From NCBI RefSeq assembly GCF_006715725.1, contig NZ_VFNU01000001.1, positions 310,001 through 374,000 on the forward strand: a DNA stretch of 64,000 bases, given 5' to 3'. Positions 43,461-51,804 of the stretch are shown here, one piece after another. The stretch's first letter is position 1; every line of letters starts with the position of its first letter. A model generated the notes under the pieces. The model saw only the letters and a program-made list of their open reading frames with translations, was not told the DNA's origin and did no database searches. A program made the translations under genes and the position numbers. Origin of the DNA: Nocardioides sp. SLBN-35 (GTDB lineage: Bacteria; Actinomycetota; Actinomycetes; Propionibacteriales; Nocardioidaceae).

Positions 43461-44003
43461 TCAGGCCCGGACGGCTCGGTCGAAGAGCTCGGCGAGCTCG
43501 GCGCCGACCCGGACCGCGTCCGCGCCGTGGTCGACGATGTCCAGCACCGAGGCGTCGATCGCCCCCCGCAGGGCGACGGCCATGACGTGCGCGTCGAAGT
43601 CCCGCAGCTCTCCGGACCTCTGGCCGTCCCGGAACCCGCTCTCGAGGAGCTCGAGGCCTCCCGGGTCGCTCGGGAGAGCGCTCGCGAGCTCGATGGCCGC
43701 CCGCGCGTCGACGGGGTTCTCCTCGAGGAACTGCAGGTTGCTGACGACGTAGGCCCGGATCTTGCCGCGCATCGAGGACTCGGCGGCGATGCGCGGCCCC
43801 ATGAACGCGCCGGCCTTGGCGAGCACGAGGCCGAACGCCTCCCGGAGCAGGTCGTCACGGGAGCCGAAGTGGTAGGAGATCAGCCGGGTGCTGCTGACGC
43901 CGGCCTCCTCCACGACCTTGGCGAAGGACAGGCCGTGGCACCCCTCGCGGGCCACGACGACCAGGGCGGCCTCGAGGATGCGCTCGCGACGACCACTGGT
44001 CAT
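43461..44003 (-). CDS. TetR-family regulator
   Basis: Repressor of 180 residues with the N-terminal helix-turn-helix (RERILEAALVVVAREGCHGLSFAKVVEEAGVSSTRLISYHFGSRDDLL in parts, about 5-50) and a ligand-binding C-terminal half. Divergent from a small membrane protein gene with 82 bases between, where two TTACT/GTAA palindromes lie; it very probably represses that gene and itself. ATG at 44003. Confidence 0.88.
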   Translation of the reverse strand: MTSGRRERILEAALVVVAREGCHGLSFAKVVEEAGVSSTRLISYHFGSRDDLLREAFGLVLAKAGAFMGPRIAAESSMRGKIRAYVVSNLQFLEENPVDARAAIELASALPSDPGGLELLESGFRDGQRSGELRDFDAHVMAVALRGAIDASVLDIVDHGADAVRVGAELAELFDRAVRA

Positions 44004-44059
44004 GGCGTCATCCTCGCAGGCTCGGGTGCCCGGCCGGCGCCAGGGCGACTTGACCGATC

Positions 44060-44095
44060 TTACTTGCACAGGTAAGAACTTACTCATGCAAGTAA
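44060..44095. promoter_or_regulatory. Tandem operator pair for the divergent TetR gene
   Basis: Two 16-base sites with TTAC at one end and GTAA at the other lie at 44060-44075 and 44080-44095, centre to centre 20 bases. The second covers the ATG at 44086. The outer halves TTACTTGCA (44060-44068) and TGCAAGTAA (44087-44095) are exact inverted copies. Confidence 0.65.
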
Positions 44096-44523
44096 CGACA
44101 TCGACGCTGCCGCCGCGAGCCGACGCCGTGATGCGGTACGCCGGCGGCGTGTTCGCCTTCCTCGCCGGCGTGTCCGCGCTGACGCTCGTCGCGGCCGCTG
44201 TCCTACAGATCGCCGGGTCCGACCTCGTCAACTGGGTGGTCTGGGTCCGCTCGGCCTTCTATGCACTCGGCGGGCTGTGGCTCGTGGCCCTGGTGCGGCG
44301 GGCGCGCAGCCGAGCCGACCGCTCGGCGTTCGTCCGGATCCGGCTGATCAGCATCCTGGCTCCGCTCGGCATCGCCGCGCTGGTCGTCTCGCCCGACTCC
44401 GGCTATCCCGCCTGGATGAAGGTCGAGCAGGCCTGCTTCGGGGTCCTGCTCCTGCCCGTCGCCCTCGGGCTCCTGCGCCCGTCGGTCGCTCGCGCGTTCT
44501 CGAGGAACCCCCTCGCCGGATGA
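44086..44523 (+). CDS. Small membrane protein, target of TetR
   Basis: Protein of 145 residues with four hydrophobic segments (about 15-40, 48-68, 82-104 and 110-128) separated by basic loops. No family motif. Its start codon lies inside a TetR operator, so expression should be tightly repressed until the ligand arrives. It may be a DoxX- or DUF-type efflux or stress protein; I cannot decide. ATG at 44086. Confidence 0.7.
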   Translation: MQVTTSTLPPRADAVMRYAGGVFAFLAGVSALTLVAAAVLQIAGSDLVNWVVWVRSAFYALGGLWLVALVRRARSRADRSAFVRIRLISILAPLGIAALVVSPDSGYPAWMKVEQACFGVLLLPVALGLLRPSVARAFSRNPLAG

Positions 44524-44822
44524 CGACGCAGCGACCGCGCCGCTCGGTCGGGCGGGGACGGATCGCTTCGCCGGGGTCGAGCACGACGCGGTCTCCACGC
44601 GTCGCCTCGGCCTCGTGCATCGGGGCAGCCCGTGCCTGCGTGGGACGGCGCGGTCGACACCGGCGGGTGAGGGGACGAGCTTCTCCTGTGCTGGGTGGGG
44701 TCTCACGCGGTTCAGCCTGCTGTCGGCCGCGGTCCGGAACAACGGGCGATCCCGCTACGATCGTTCACCGTGAGGTTCACGATCGGGCGTGTCTCACGTG
44801 GCGGAGAACGCGGAGGGTGGAC
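44524..44822. other. Intergenic stretch before lysR
   Basis: About 300 bases without a convincing gene; open frames are Arg/Ser-rich shadows. Near the right end GATCGT (44759-44764) and ACGATC (44779-44784) form an inverted repeat around two GTTCAC copies, a possible autoregulatory LysR site. Confidence 0.4.
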
Positions 44823-45719
44823 GTGGAGCTGCGCGAGATCGAGATCTTCCTGACCCTCGCCGACGAGCTCCACTTCGGTCGTACGGCGCAGCGGCTGCAC
44901 GTCTCGGTGTCGCGGGTGAGCCAGGCGATCCGCAAGCAGGAGCGGGCGATCGGGGCGGCGCTGTTCGCCCGCACGAGCCGGCGAGTCGAGCTCACCTCGG
45001 TCGGCGAGGTGCTCCGCGACGGCCTCCGGCCGGCGTACGACGGCATCGGCGCCGCCATCACCGCGGCGGCGGTCGCGGCGCGCGGGATGTCCGGCACCCT
45101 GACGCTCGGCTTCATGGGTGCGCAGGTGCACCAGCTGGAGCCCGTGCTGGAGCGGTTCCGGGCCAGTCACCCCGGCGTCGAGCTGCGCTTCCAGGAGGTC
45201 GTGTTCAGCGATCCGTTCACCGCCCTGCGGTCCGGCGCGGTCGACGTGCTCACCTCGTGGCTCCCGGTCGAGGAGCCGGACCTGACGGTCGGGCCGGTCC
45301 TGAGAGCGGAGCCGCTGCGGGTGATGACGGCGGAGGACCATCCGCTGGCCGCGGCGGGCCGGGTGGACATCGAGGCGCTGGCCGACCACGCGGTCCCCAC
45401 GGTCCGGGGGCCCGCGCCGCAGTCGTGGCTCGAGGCGGTCCTGCCGGAGCGGACGCCGGCCGGACGGGAGGTCCCGCGCGGGCCGGCGGCCTCGACGTAC
45501 CAGGAGATCCTCGCGCTGGTGGCGGCCGGCGCGGTCGTGTGCCCCGTGCCCGACGAGGGGCGGCGCTACTTCCCGTGGCCGGGGGTCGCCTACCTCCCGC
45601 TCGACGGCGCGCCCACGGTGCGCTGGGCGCTGGTGTGGCGGACCTCGGGCAGCTCGCCGCTGGTCCGGGCGTTCGCCGCGGCGGCCGACGCGGCGACGTC
45701 GGCCATGGTGGTCACGTGA
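44823..45719 (+). CDS. LysR-family regulator
   Basis: LysR-type regulator of 298 residues with an N-terminal winged helix (LREIEIFLTLADELHFGRTAQRLHVSVSRVSQAIRKQE in parts, about 2-60) and a two-lobed effector domain. The GTG at 44823 is preferred, with GGAGGG five bases upstream; a GTG at 44817 overlaps that site. It overlaps the GNAT gene by four bases, so the two form an operon. The effector is unknown. Confidence 0.88.
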   Translation: MELREIEIFLTLADELHFGRTAQRLHVSVSRVSQAIRKQERAIGAALFARTSRRVELTSVGEVLRDGLRPAYDGIGAAITAAAVAARGMSGTLTLGFMGAQVHQLEPVLERFRASHPGVELRFQEVVFSDPFTALRSGAVDVLTSWLPVEEPDLTVGPVLRAEPLRVMTAEDHPLAAAGRVDIEALADHAVPTVRGPAPQSWLEAVLPERTPAGREVPRGPAASTYQEILALVAAGAVVCPVPDEGRRYFPWPGVAYLPLDGAPTVRWALVWRTSGSSPLVRAFAAAADAATSAMVVT

Positions 45720-46279
45720 CCCCCGGGCGCCCGCTGCTGCCGACACCGACCCTGGTCACCGAGCGGCTGATCCTGCGCCCGGTCGCCGAGGCCGACGCGG
45801 ACGAGTTGTTCGCGCTGCACAGCGACGCGTTCGTGCTGCGCTACTGGGACTCCCCGCCGTGGACCGATCCCGCTCGGGCCGTCGCGTTCGTCGAGCGGAG
45901 CAGACAGCTGGAGGCGGACGGGACCGGGGCGCGCCTGGCGCTGGAGCGCCGTGAGGACGGGGTGTTCCTCGGCTGGTGCAGCGTGAGCGGCTGGAACCCG
46001 GCGTACCGCAGCGCCGTGCTGGGCTACTGCATGGCCGAGGCCGCGTGGGGCCGCGGGTACGCGACGGAGGCGGTCCGTGAGGTGCTGGCCTGGGCGTTCG
46101 CCACCTGGGACCTCAACCGGGTGCAGGCCGAGACGGACACCCGCAACCTCGCCTCGGCGCGGGTCCTGGAGAAGGTCGGGTTCGTGCGGGAGGGGACGCT
46201 GCGCGAGGACTGTGTGGTCGACGGTGTCGTGTCGAACTCGTGGGTGTTCGGCCTGCTGCGGCGGGAGTGGCTGCGGTGA
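45716..46279 (+). CDS. RimJ/RimL-type GNAT acetyltransferase
   Basis: Acetyltransferase of 187 residues of the GNAT_3 group: TERLILRPVAEADADELFAL start, YCMAEAAWGRGYATEAVREVL with the acetyl-CoA loop (RGYAT, about 105-110), and ETDTRNLASARVLEKVGFVREG. The family acetylates N-termini of ribosomal proteins or small amines. Coupled to the LysR gene by GTGA overlap. Start GTG at 45716. Confidence 0.88.
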   Translation: MTPGRPLLPTPTLVTERLILRPVAEADADELFALHSDAFVLRYWDSPPWTDPARAVAFVERSRQLEADGTGARLALERREDGVFLGWCSVSGWNPAYRSAVLGYCMAEAAWGRGYATEAVREVLAWAFATWDLNRVQAETDTRNLASARVLEKVGFVREGTLREDCVVDGVVSNSWVFGLLRREWLR

Positions 46280-46310
46280 CCACCACCCCCGCCGCGTGGA
46301 GCCGAGGGAG

Positions 46311-46712
46311 TCAGCCCGCGTACTGCGGGTCGGTCGGGGCGACCCACTGCACGAGCTGGTAGATCACCCCGTTGGGGTCGGCCATCTGGAAGTAGCGCTC
46401 ACCCCACGGCTCTGTCTCGATCGGGGTCACGATCTCGACCCCCTCGGACCGCAGCCGGGCGTGGTCCGCGTCGATGTCGTCGACGGTGAACACGACGAGC
46501 AGGCCGTCGGCGTGCCCGGCGGCGGAGGCCGGCTTGAAGCTGGCCAACCCGGTGCGCAGGTAGATCAGGTTCATCCCGGACTGCGGGTGCTCGAGCGAGC
46601 AGAACCCGTCGGCGGCCATCGCCTCGGTGAAGCCGAGGTGGCGCCGGGCCCAGGCGGCGGAGGCCTCGACGTCGGTGACGTTCAGGGAGACGGCGGTGGC
46701 GGTGATGTTCAT
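46311..46712 (-). CDS. Glyoxalase/VOC protein
   Basis: Protein of 133 residues with the glyoxalase/bleomycin-resistance fold: TAVSLNVTDVEASAAWARRHLGF start, metal-site residues in the EHPQSG and PWGERYFQMADPNGVIYQLVQW blocks. Likely a detoxification or drug-binding protein. It is divergent from a TetR gene with a perfect palindrome between, so it is likely that repressor's target. ATG at 46712. Confidence 0.88.
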   Translation of the reverse strand: MNITATAVSLNVTDVEASAAWARRHLGFTEAMAADGFCSLEHPQSGMNLIYLRTGLASFKPASAAGHADGLLVVFTVDDIDADHARLRSEGVEIVTPIETEPWGERYFQMADPNGVIYQLVQWVAPTDPQYAG

Positions 46713-46737
46713 GGTCCTCCTCGGGTGCTTTTCTTCA

Positions 46738-46753
46738 TACACTGTACAGTGTA
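46738..46753. promoter_or_regulatory. Perfect palindromic operator between glyoxalase and TetR genes
   Basis: TACACTGTACAGTGTA is a perfect 16-base palindrome 26 bases from the glyoxalase ATG and 29 bases from the TetR GTG. A further GTAC-AAC-GTAC overlaps it (46751-46761). Confidence 0.75.
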
Positions 46754-46781
46754 CAACGTACAAATATGAGAAACTGTTCCC

Positions 46782-47552
46782 GTGGCAAGGATCAGCACCG
46801 GAGCAGGAGAGCCCAGCCGGACCTTGGCGCTGCTGTGGGGCGACCCGTCGGCAGGTCCCCGACGCAAGGGACCGGGCCGCTCGGTGAGCGTCGAGCAGCT
46901 CGTCACGGCCGCACTCGGCCTCGCCGACGAGCAGGGACTGGCCGCCGTGACCACCCGTGCGCTGGCCGAGAAGGTCGGGATCTCGGCGATGTCGGTCTAC
47001 ACCTACGTGCCCGGCAAGCCCGAGCTGCTCGACCTGATGGTCGACGCGGTGTACCTCGCGATGCCACGACCGGCCTGGCGTGCGCGGTCGTGGCGGATCC
47101 GGCTGACCCGCGTCGCGGAGGCCAACCGCGACCTCCTGCTCACCCATCCGTGGTTGACCGAGGTCGCCGCGCTGAGCCGGCCGCCGCTCGGCCCCGGTGT
47201 GCTGGCGAAGTACGAGCACGAGCTGGCGGCGTACGACGGCACCGGGCTCGGCGACGTCGACACCGACGCCGCGCTCACCTACCTGCTCGGCTTCGTCCAC
47301 GCCCACTGCCGCGCGGCCCACGACGCCGCCCGCGCGAGCACCGACAGCGGGATGAGCGACGCCGACTGGTGGGCGGCCAACCAGCCGATCCTGGCGCGCG
47401 CCCTCGACCCCGAGGCCTACCCGCGGGCGGTCCGGGTCGGTGCCGCCGCCGGCGAGGCCCAGGGGAGTGCGTGGAACGCCGACCGGGCCTGGCGGTTCGG
47501 CCTCGCGCGCACCCTCGACGGGCTGGCGGCGCTGATCGACGGCAAGCGCTGA
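46782..47552 (+). CDS. TetR-family regulator with TetR_C-type domain
   Basis: Regulator of 256 residues. A 40-residue extension precedes the helix-turn-helix (VEQLVTAALGLADEQGLAAVTTRALAEKVGISAMSVYTYVPGKPELLDLM, about 38-85 in parts). The C-terminal half (about 100-250) resembles the TetR_C domain seen with tetracycline-repressor-like proteins. It probably represses the divergent glyoxalase gene and itself through the palindrome. GTG start at 46782. Confidence 0.87.
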   Translation: MARISTGAGEPSRTLALLWGDPSAGPRRKGPGRSVSVEQLVTAALGLADEQGLAAVTTRALAEKVGISAMSVYTYVPGKPELLDLMVDAVYLAMPRPAWRARSWRIRLTRVAEANRDLLLTHPWLTEVAALSRPPLGPGVLAKYEHELAAYDGTGLGDVDTDAALTYLLGFVHAHCRAAHDAARASTDSGMSDADWWAANQPILARALDPEAYPRAVRVGAAAGEAQGSAWNADRAWRFGLARTLDGLAALIDGKR

Positions 47553-47566
47553 ACGGGAGCGGATCC

Positions 47567-47932
47567 TCAGGGTTCGCCCGGTCCCTCGGGGTGCGTGAGG
47601 TCGTAGGCCCGCGACACCTTCTGCGGCACGACCATCCGCCACGCGTCGACCACCAGCTCGCGCGCCTCGGCCGGCTCCAGGGCCGCGAGCACGGCGTGCA
47701 CCCAGTGGAACCGCAGGTCCGACTCGGCCGGCAGGTGGAACTTGTCAGGCTCACCGGCGACGAGCGCGTCCCGCTCCTCCTTCGGGAACGCGAAGCCCAT
47801 GATCGTCTCGTCGAGGGAGAACGCGGCGTACACGATCTGGCCGACCCGGAACTTCAGCCGGTTGCGGACGTAGACCGGGTAGGACCGCTCCAGCTCGTCG
47901 GCCAGGGGGCGGACGTCGTCGAGGCTCGCCAT
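47567..47932 (-). CDS. MmcQ/YjbR-family protein
   Basis: Protein of 121 residues with the YjbR fold: LKFRVGQIVYAAFSLDETIMGFAFPKEERDALV, then RFHWVHAVLAALEPAEARELVVDAW. The family is DNA-binding or of unknown function and often sits alone. Only 14 bases from the end of the convergent TetR gene. ATG at 47932. Confidence 0.85.
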   Translation of the reverse strand: MASLDDVRPLADELERSYPVYVRNRLKFRVGQIVYAAFSLDETIMGFAFPKEERDALVAGEPDKFHLPAESDLRFHWVHAVLAALEPAEARELVVDAWRMVVPQKVSRAYDLTHPEGPGEP

Positions 47933-47992
47933 GCAGGAACGGACCGGTACGACGGCACGGACTCATCGCTGGTGGCGCCGGACCTACTCATC

Positions 47993-47998
47993 TAGCCT
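47993..47998 (+). promoter_or_regulatory. Leaderless -10 element of the 48005 VOC gene
   Basis: TAGCCT ends six bases before the ATG at 48005. Confidence 0.45.
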
Positions 47999-48004
47999 CG
48001 GCGC

Positions 48005-48517
48005 ATGCCGCCGAGCCCGTCCTACGGACCCGTCACCCAGCTCGCCTGGGTCACCGACGACCTCGACGCCACCGAGCAGGCTCTCGGCGCGACCCTCGGT
48101 GCGGTGGGGTGGACGCGGATGCCGGGTGTGCACTTCGGCCCCGACGCCTGCACCCTGCGCGGCGAGCCGGCGGACTTCACCGCCGACATCTCCCTCAGCT
48201 ACGCCGGCGACCTGCAGCTCGAGCTGATCCGCCCGGTCGCGGGTACGTCGATCTACACCGAGTTCCTGGCCGAGCGCGGCCCCGGCCTGCACCACGTGTG
48301 CTGCGAGGTCGCCTCGATGGACGACGCGCTGGAGCGGGCGGAGCGCGACGGCTTCTCGGTGGTGCAGGCCGGCACGATGGCCGGCGGGCTGATGCGGTTC
48401 GCCTACCTCGACGCGGCGGCCGCGGGGGCGTCGTACGTCGAGCTCGCGGAGATCTCGCCCGACCTCCAGGCGATGTTCGCCGGGATCAAGGAGCGCTCGG
48501 GCCGGGCTCCTCGCTGA
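48005..48517 (+). CDS. VOC-superfamily protein
   Basis: Protein of 170 residues with methylmalonyl-CoA epimerase-like VOC features: QLAWVTDDLDATEQAL start, LQLELIRPVAGTSIYTEFL, GLHHVCCEVASMDDALERAERDG and YVELAEISPDL, giving the expected metal-ligand positions near His (LHHV) and Glu (VELAE). The real substrate is unknown. It overlaps the convergent gene by 32 bases at the 3' end. Confidence 0.85.
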   Translation: MPPSPSYGPVTQLAWVTDDLDATEQALGATLGAVGWTRMPGVHFGPDACTLRGEPADFTADISLSYAGDLQLELIRPVAGTSIYTEFLAERGPGLHHVCCEVASMDDALERAERDGFSVVQAGTMAGGLMRFAYLDAAAAGASYVELAEISPDLQAMFAGIKERSGRAPR

Positions 48518-49004
48518 GGTCGTCGAGCAGGTCGTCGAGGCCCTCGAAGGTGACGGACTCGACGCCCTCGATCTCGACCTCGAGGTCCTCGAAGCGGTGC
48601 TCGTCGTCGAGCTGCACCCGGACGATGGCGTCGGGCAGCTGCAGCGGCGCCACGAAGGAGAGCAGCACCGCGTCGACGAAGACGACCGACGAGGTCAGGG
48701 ACAGGTCGTCGCGCAGGGCGGTCGTCTCCGCGACCGGCTGGTCGCCGACGGCCTCCTCGATCTCGGCGACCACCCGGTCGACGACCGCCGTCCACTGCTC
48801 GGGCGTCAGGGCGAGGAAGGCAGCGACCCGGTCGACGAGGTCATTGACCTCGACGTCGTCGCGGTCCTCGGTCTCGGGGTCCACGTTGACCATGACGTCG
48901 GTGCCGGCGGCCGGCAGGTCGGCCATGCCGTAGGCGAAGTCGCCCTCGGCCACGGGCTCGCGCAGCAGCGGCGCGAGCGCCTCGACGAGTCGCTGGATCT
49001 CCAT
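48486..49004 (-). CDS. Acidic hypothetical protein
   Basis: Very acidic protein of 172 residues with a predicted mostly helical N-terminus, a middle block TPEQWTAVVDRVVAEIEEAVGD (about 67-88) and a beta-rich second half. The last 40 residues are almost all Asp, Glu, Leu and Ser. No domain recognised. ATG at 49004 lies 24 bases past the MerR stop, so it is not clearly in that operon. Confidence 0.6.
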   Translation of the reverse strand: MEIQRLVEALAPLLREPVAEGDFAYGMADLPAAGTDVMVNVDPETEDRDDVEVNDLVDRVAAFLALTPEQWTAVVDRVVAEIEEAVGDQPVAETTALRDDLSLTSSVVFVDAVLLSFVAPLQLPDAIVRVQLDDEHRFEDLEVEIEGVESVTFEGLDDLLDDLSEEPGPSAP

Positions 49005-49028
49005 GTGGCGAGGCTACCCAGAGGGGCT

Positions 49029-49796
49029 TCAGGCCCGCTCGACCCGGGTCCAGCCGGCCCAGCCGCGCTCGGCCAGGAGCTCGCGCAGCCGGGTCACCAT
49101 CGGGTGCCCCTCGGCCATCGAGTCGAGCAGCTGGATGAAGGCCGAGTCGTCCATGGTCAGGTCCTGCTGCTCGAGCTGGCCGGTGGCGGCGGCCTCCTCG
49201 AACAGCTCGACCAGCAGGTCGGCCATCTCGTGGACCAGGCGCTCGCCCTCGGTGTCGGAGCCGCGGAGCAGCTCGCCGATGAGCTGGTAGAACCGGACCG
49301 TCCGGGGGTCCTCCAGCTGGGCCCGCTTGTCGGCCATGAACGCGCCGATCTGGTCCGGGTAGCGCGCCGCGATGAGGATCCAGGCGTCGCGCTCGGCCTC
49401 CAGCATCTCCTCGGGGACGCCGATCGCGCGGACCAGGGCGAGATAGTCCGCCACCTCCTCCGGTACGGCGAGGGTGTCGCCCGAGCCGAGCTGCGCGATC
49501 CGCTTCCGGTGCTGCTGCAGCTCTCGGATCTCGGCCCGCAGCCGCCGGTCGATCTCCTCGACCGCGACGCCGAAGGTGTCGGTGTCGGCGTCGAGCAGCT
49601 CCTGGACCCGGGCCAGCGGTACGCCGGCGTCGGCCAGGGTGCGGATCCGGATCAGCCGCACGACCGCGGCGGCGTCGTAGGACCGGTAGCCGGAGCGGTC
49701 CCGCTCCGGCTCCGGCAGCAGCCCGACCTGGTGGTAGTGGCGCACCGTCCGGATGGTCACCCCGGCGTACGACGCCAGCTGTCCGATCGTCAGCAC
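49029..49796 (-). CDS. MerR-family regulator
   Basis: Regulator of 255 residues: winged helix (LTIGQLASYAGVTIRTVRHYHQVGLLPEPERDRSGYRSYD in parts, about 2-42), dimerisation coiled coil (about 75-100, AEIRELQQHRKRIAQL), and a helical C-terminal effector region of about 150 residues. It follows the ABC permease on the same strand (12-base gap) and should act at the palindrome upstream of the ATPase gene. ATG at 49796. Confidence 0.88.
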   Translation of the reverse strand: MLTIGQLASYAGVTIRTVRHYHQVGLLPEPERDRSGYRSYDAAAVVRLIRIRTLADAGVPLARVQELLDADTDTFGVAVEEIDRRLRAEIRELQQHRKRIAQLGSGDTLAVPEEVADYLALVRAIGVPEEMLEAERDAWILIAARYPDQIGAFMADKRAQLEDPRTVRFYQLIGELLRGSDTEGERLVHEMADLLVELFEEAAATGQLEQQDLTMDDSAFIQLLDSMAEGHPMVTRLRELLAERGWAGWTRVERA

Positions 49797-49808
49797 CGCA
49801 TCAGCCTG

Positions 49809-50570
49809 TCACGCGAAGCGGCGGCGGTAGGCGCGCATCGCGAGGGCGTGGGCCAGCACGAGCAGGCCGACGCACCAGGCCAGCGCGATCCACGCGTCGT
49901 CGCCGACCGCCTGCTCGGCGAGCAGGCCGCGCAGCGTGTCGACGATCGAGGTGACCGGCTGGTTCTGCGCGAACCAGCGCACCGGGCCGGGCATGCCCTC
50001 GGTCGGCACGAAGGCCGAGCTGACGAACGGCAGGAAGATGATCGGGTAGGCGAACCCGCCGGCGCCGTCGGGCGACTTGGCGGCCAGCCCGGCGATCACC
50101 GCGAGCCAGGTGAGCGCCAGCGTGAACAGGACCAGGATGCCGGCCACGCCGAGCCAGGCGAGGATCCCGGCGCCGGACCGGAAGCCCATCAGCAGGGCGA
50201 CCAGGACGACCAGCACGACGGAGATCGCGTTGGCCACCAGCGAGGTCAGCACGTGGCCCCACAGTGCCGCGGACCGGGCGATCGGCATGGACAGGAAGCG
50301 TTCGAAGATGCCGCCCTGCAGGTCCAGGAACAGCCGGTACGACGTGTACGCGATCCCCGACGCCACGGTGATCAGCAGGATCCCGGGGAGCAGGTAGTTC
50401 ACGTAGGTCCCGTCGCCGCTGTCGATCGCCGCGCCGAACACGTAGACGAAGAGCAGCAGCATCGCGATCGGGGTGATCGCGGTGGTGATGATGGTGTCCG
50501 GGCTGCGCAGGATGTGGCGCAGTGACCGGCCGAGCAGGGTACGGGTGTCGCTGACGACGTGGGTGCTCAT
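49809..50570 (-). CDS. ABC-2 type transporter permease
   Basis: Membrane subunit of 253 residues with six hydrophobic segments and the ABC-2 pattern: RHILRSPDTIITTAITPIAMLLLFVYVFGAAI, FLDLQGGIFERFLSMPIARSAALWG and FLPFVSSAFVPTEGMPGPVRWFAQNQPVT. It forms an exporter with the ATPase encoded just upstream (7-base gap). The family exports drugs or antibiotics such as daunorubicin. ATG at 50570. Confidence 0.9.
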   Translation of the reverse strand: MSTHVVSDTRTLLGRSLRHILRSPDTIITTAITPIAMLLLFVYVFGAAIDSGDGTYVNYLLPGILLITVASGIAYTSYRLFLDLQGGIFERFLSMPIARSAALWGHVLTSLVANAISVVLVVLVALLMGFRSGAGILAWLGVAGILVLFTLALTWLAVIAGLAAKSPDGAGGFAYPIIFLPFVSSAFVPTEGMPGPVRWFAQNQPVTSIVDTLRGLLAEQAVGDDAWIALAWCVGLLVLAHALAMRAYRRRFA

Positions 50571-50577
50571 GGGGTCC

Positions 50578-51384
50578 TCACTTGTCCGTGCCGGCGGGGG
50601 AGACGGGCTTGTCGCCGACCAGCGCGAGGAAGATCTCCTCGAGCGTCGGCTGCTTCTCGACGTACTCGACCTTGGCCGGCCCGAGCAGCTGCTTGAGCTC
50701 GGCGAGGGTGCCCTCGACGATGATCCGGCCGCGGTGCAGGATCGCGATCCGGTCGGCCAGCTCCTCGGCCTCCTCGAGGTACTGGGTGGTGAGCAGCACC
50801 GTGGTGCCACTCGCGGCCAGGTCGCGCACCGCCTGCCACACCTCGATCCGGGCCTGCGGGTCCAGCCTGGTGGTCGGCTCGTCGAAGAAGATGACCGGCG
50901 GGTCGCCGATCAGGCTCATCGCGATGTCGAGGCGCCGGCGCATGCCGCCGGAGTAGGTGCTCGCGCGACGGTCGCCGGCCTCGGCCAGCGAGAACCGGGC
51001 GAGCAGGTCGTCGGCGACCTTCCCCGGGTCGGGGAGGTGGCGCAGCCGGCCGACCAGCACGAGGTTCTCGCGGCCGGTCAGGATCTCGTCGACCGCGGCG
51101 AACTGCCCGGTCAGGCTGAAGGACTCGCGCACCCGGTCGGGCTGGGTCGCGACATCGAAGCCCTGCACGCTCGCCGTACCGGCGTCCGCCTTCAGCAGCG
51201 TCGCGAGGATCCGGATCAGCGTCGTCTTGCCGGCGCCGTTGGAGCCGAGCAGCGCGAAGATGCTGCCCGGCGCGACCTCGAGGTCGACGCCCTGGAGCAC
51301 CGCGAGGTCGCCGAAGGACTTCTCCACGCCGGTGACCCGGATGGCCGCCGCGTGGCGTTGCGGGGGAGTGGTTGCGTTGGTCAT
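50578..51384 (-). CDS. ABC exporter ATP-binding protein
   Basis: ATPase of 268 residues of the DrrA type. Walker A GSNGAGKTT (about 48-56, Lys 53), Q-loop FSLTGQFAAVDEILTGRENL, signature TYSGGMRRRLDIA, Walker B VIFFDEPTTRLDP and H-loop-like TTQYLEEAEELAD. In the D-loop the usual TTGLDP reads TTRLDP. It is the first gene of the exporter operon and lies 18 bases from a MerR palindrome. ATG at 51384. Confidence 0.92.
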   Translation of the reverse strand: MTNATTPPQRHAAAIRVTGVEKSFGDLAVLQGVDLEVAPGSIFALLGSNGAGKTTLIRILATLLKADAGTASVQGFDVATQPDRVRESFSLTGQFAAVDEILTGRENLVLVGRLRHLPDPGKVADDLLARFSLAEAGDRRASTYSGGMRRRLDIAMSLIGDPPVIFFDEPTTRLDPQARIEVWQAVRDLAASGTTVLLTTQYLEEAEELADRIAILHRGRIIVEGTLAELKQLLGPAKVEYVEKQPTLEEIFLALVGDKPVSPAGTDK

Positions 51385-51401
51385 GCAAGAAGCGTGCGGG
51401 G

Positions 51402-51416
51402 TTGACGTTGCGTCAA
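51402..51416. promoter_or_regulatory. MerR operator of the ABC exporter operon
   Basis: TTGACG-TTG-CGTCAA is a 15-base perfect inverted repeat 17 bases before the ATPase ATG, with a further TTGACC copy next to it on the minus strand. This is the kind of spacer-located palindrome that MerR activators use. Confidence 0.7.
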
Positions 51417-51492
51417 GGTCAAGCCCGAATCCGGAGAAGTTTCTGGTGAGCCGTCGAACGACGCTCGGTGACGGTCCGGCGAGGACCGGAGG

Positions 51493-51498
51493 TACCGT
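51493..51498 (+). promoter_or_regulatory. Leaderless -10 element of the 51505 gene
   Basis: TACCGT ends six bases before the ATG at 51505. Confidence 0.4.
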
Positions 51499-51504
51499 GC
51501 TGCC

Positions 51505-51735
51505 ATGACTCGGGCTCAGGGCTACGGCGATGTGGTGCGGACGTTCACGGTGCGGGAGCTGGTCGCCTACGGCCGGCTGATCGTCAACCGCGAGCGGGTC
51601 GACCCGGAGCGGGTGGTCCACGAGTTCATCCGGGCCAACCCCGACGTCGACCTCGACGCGCGCAGCACCATCATCGACTGGCAGGACGGCATCCGTCCCG
51701 GTGACACCGCCGAGCGGCCCGGCGGCTACTTCTGA
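51505..51735 (+). CDS. Small hypothetical protein
   Basis: Protein of 76 residues, soluble and charged, with DVVRTFTVRELVAYGRLIVNRERVDPERVV as a likely helix-strand core. Possibly a small regulator, but no motif decides. It has the TANNNT box six bases upstream of its ATG. Its divergent partner is the ABC exporter operon; the downstream lipoprotein starts 70 bases later. Confidence 0.65.
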   Translation: MTRAQGYGDVVRTFTVRELVAYGRLIVNRERVDPERVVHEFIRANPDVDLDARSTIIDWQDGIRPGDTAERPGGYF

Positions 51736-51804
51736 GCCACCGCTGACCCACTGGTGAGCCCCGCCCGGGATTCGGCCGCCCTCCGCGGGGGAACTGCCCC
51801 TGTC

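Noticed and set aside
44524-44822. Small open frames before the LysR gene
   Set aside because: Arg/Ser/Pro-rich, no ribosome site, typical of GC-rich shadows.
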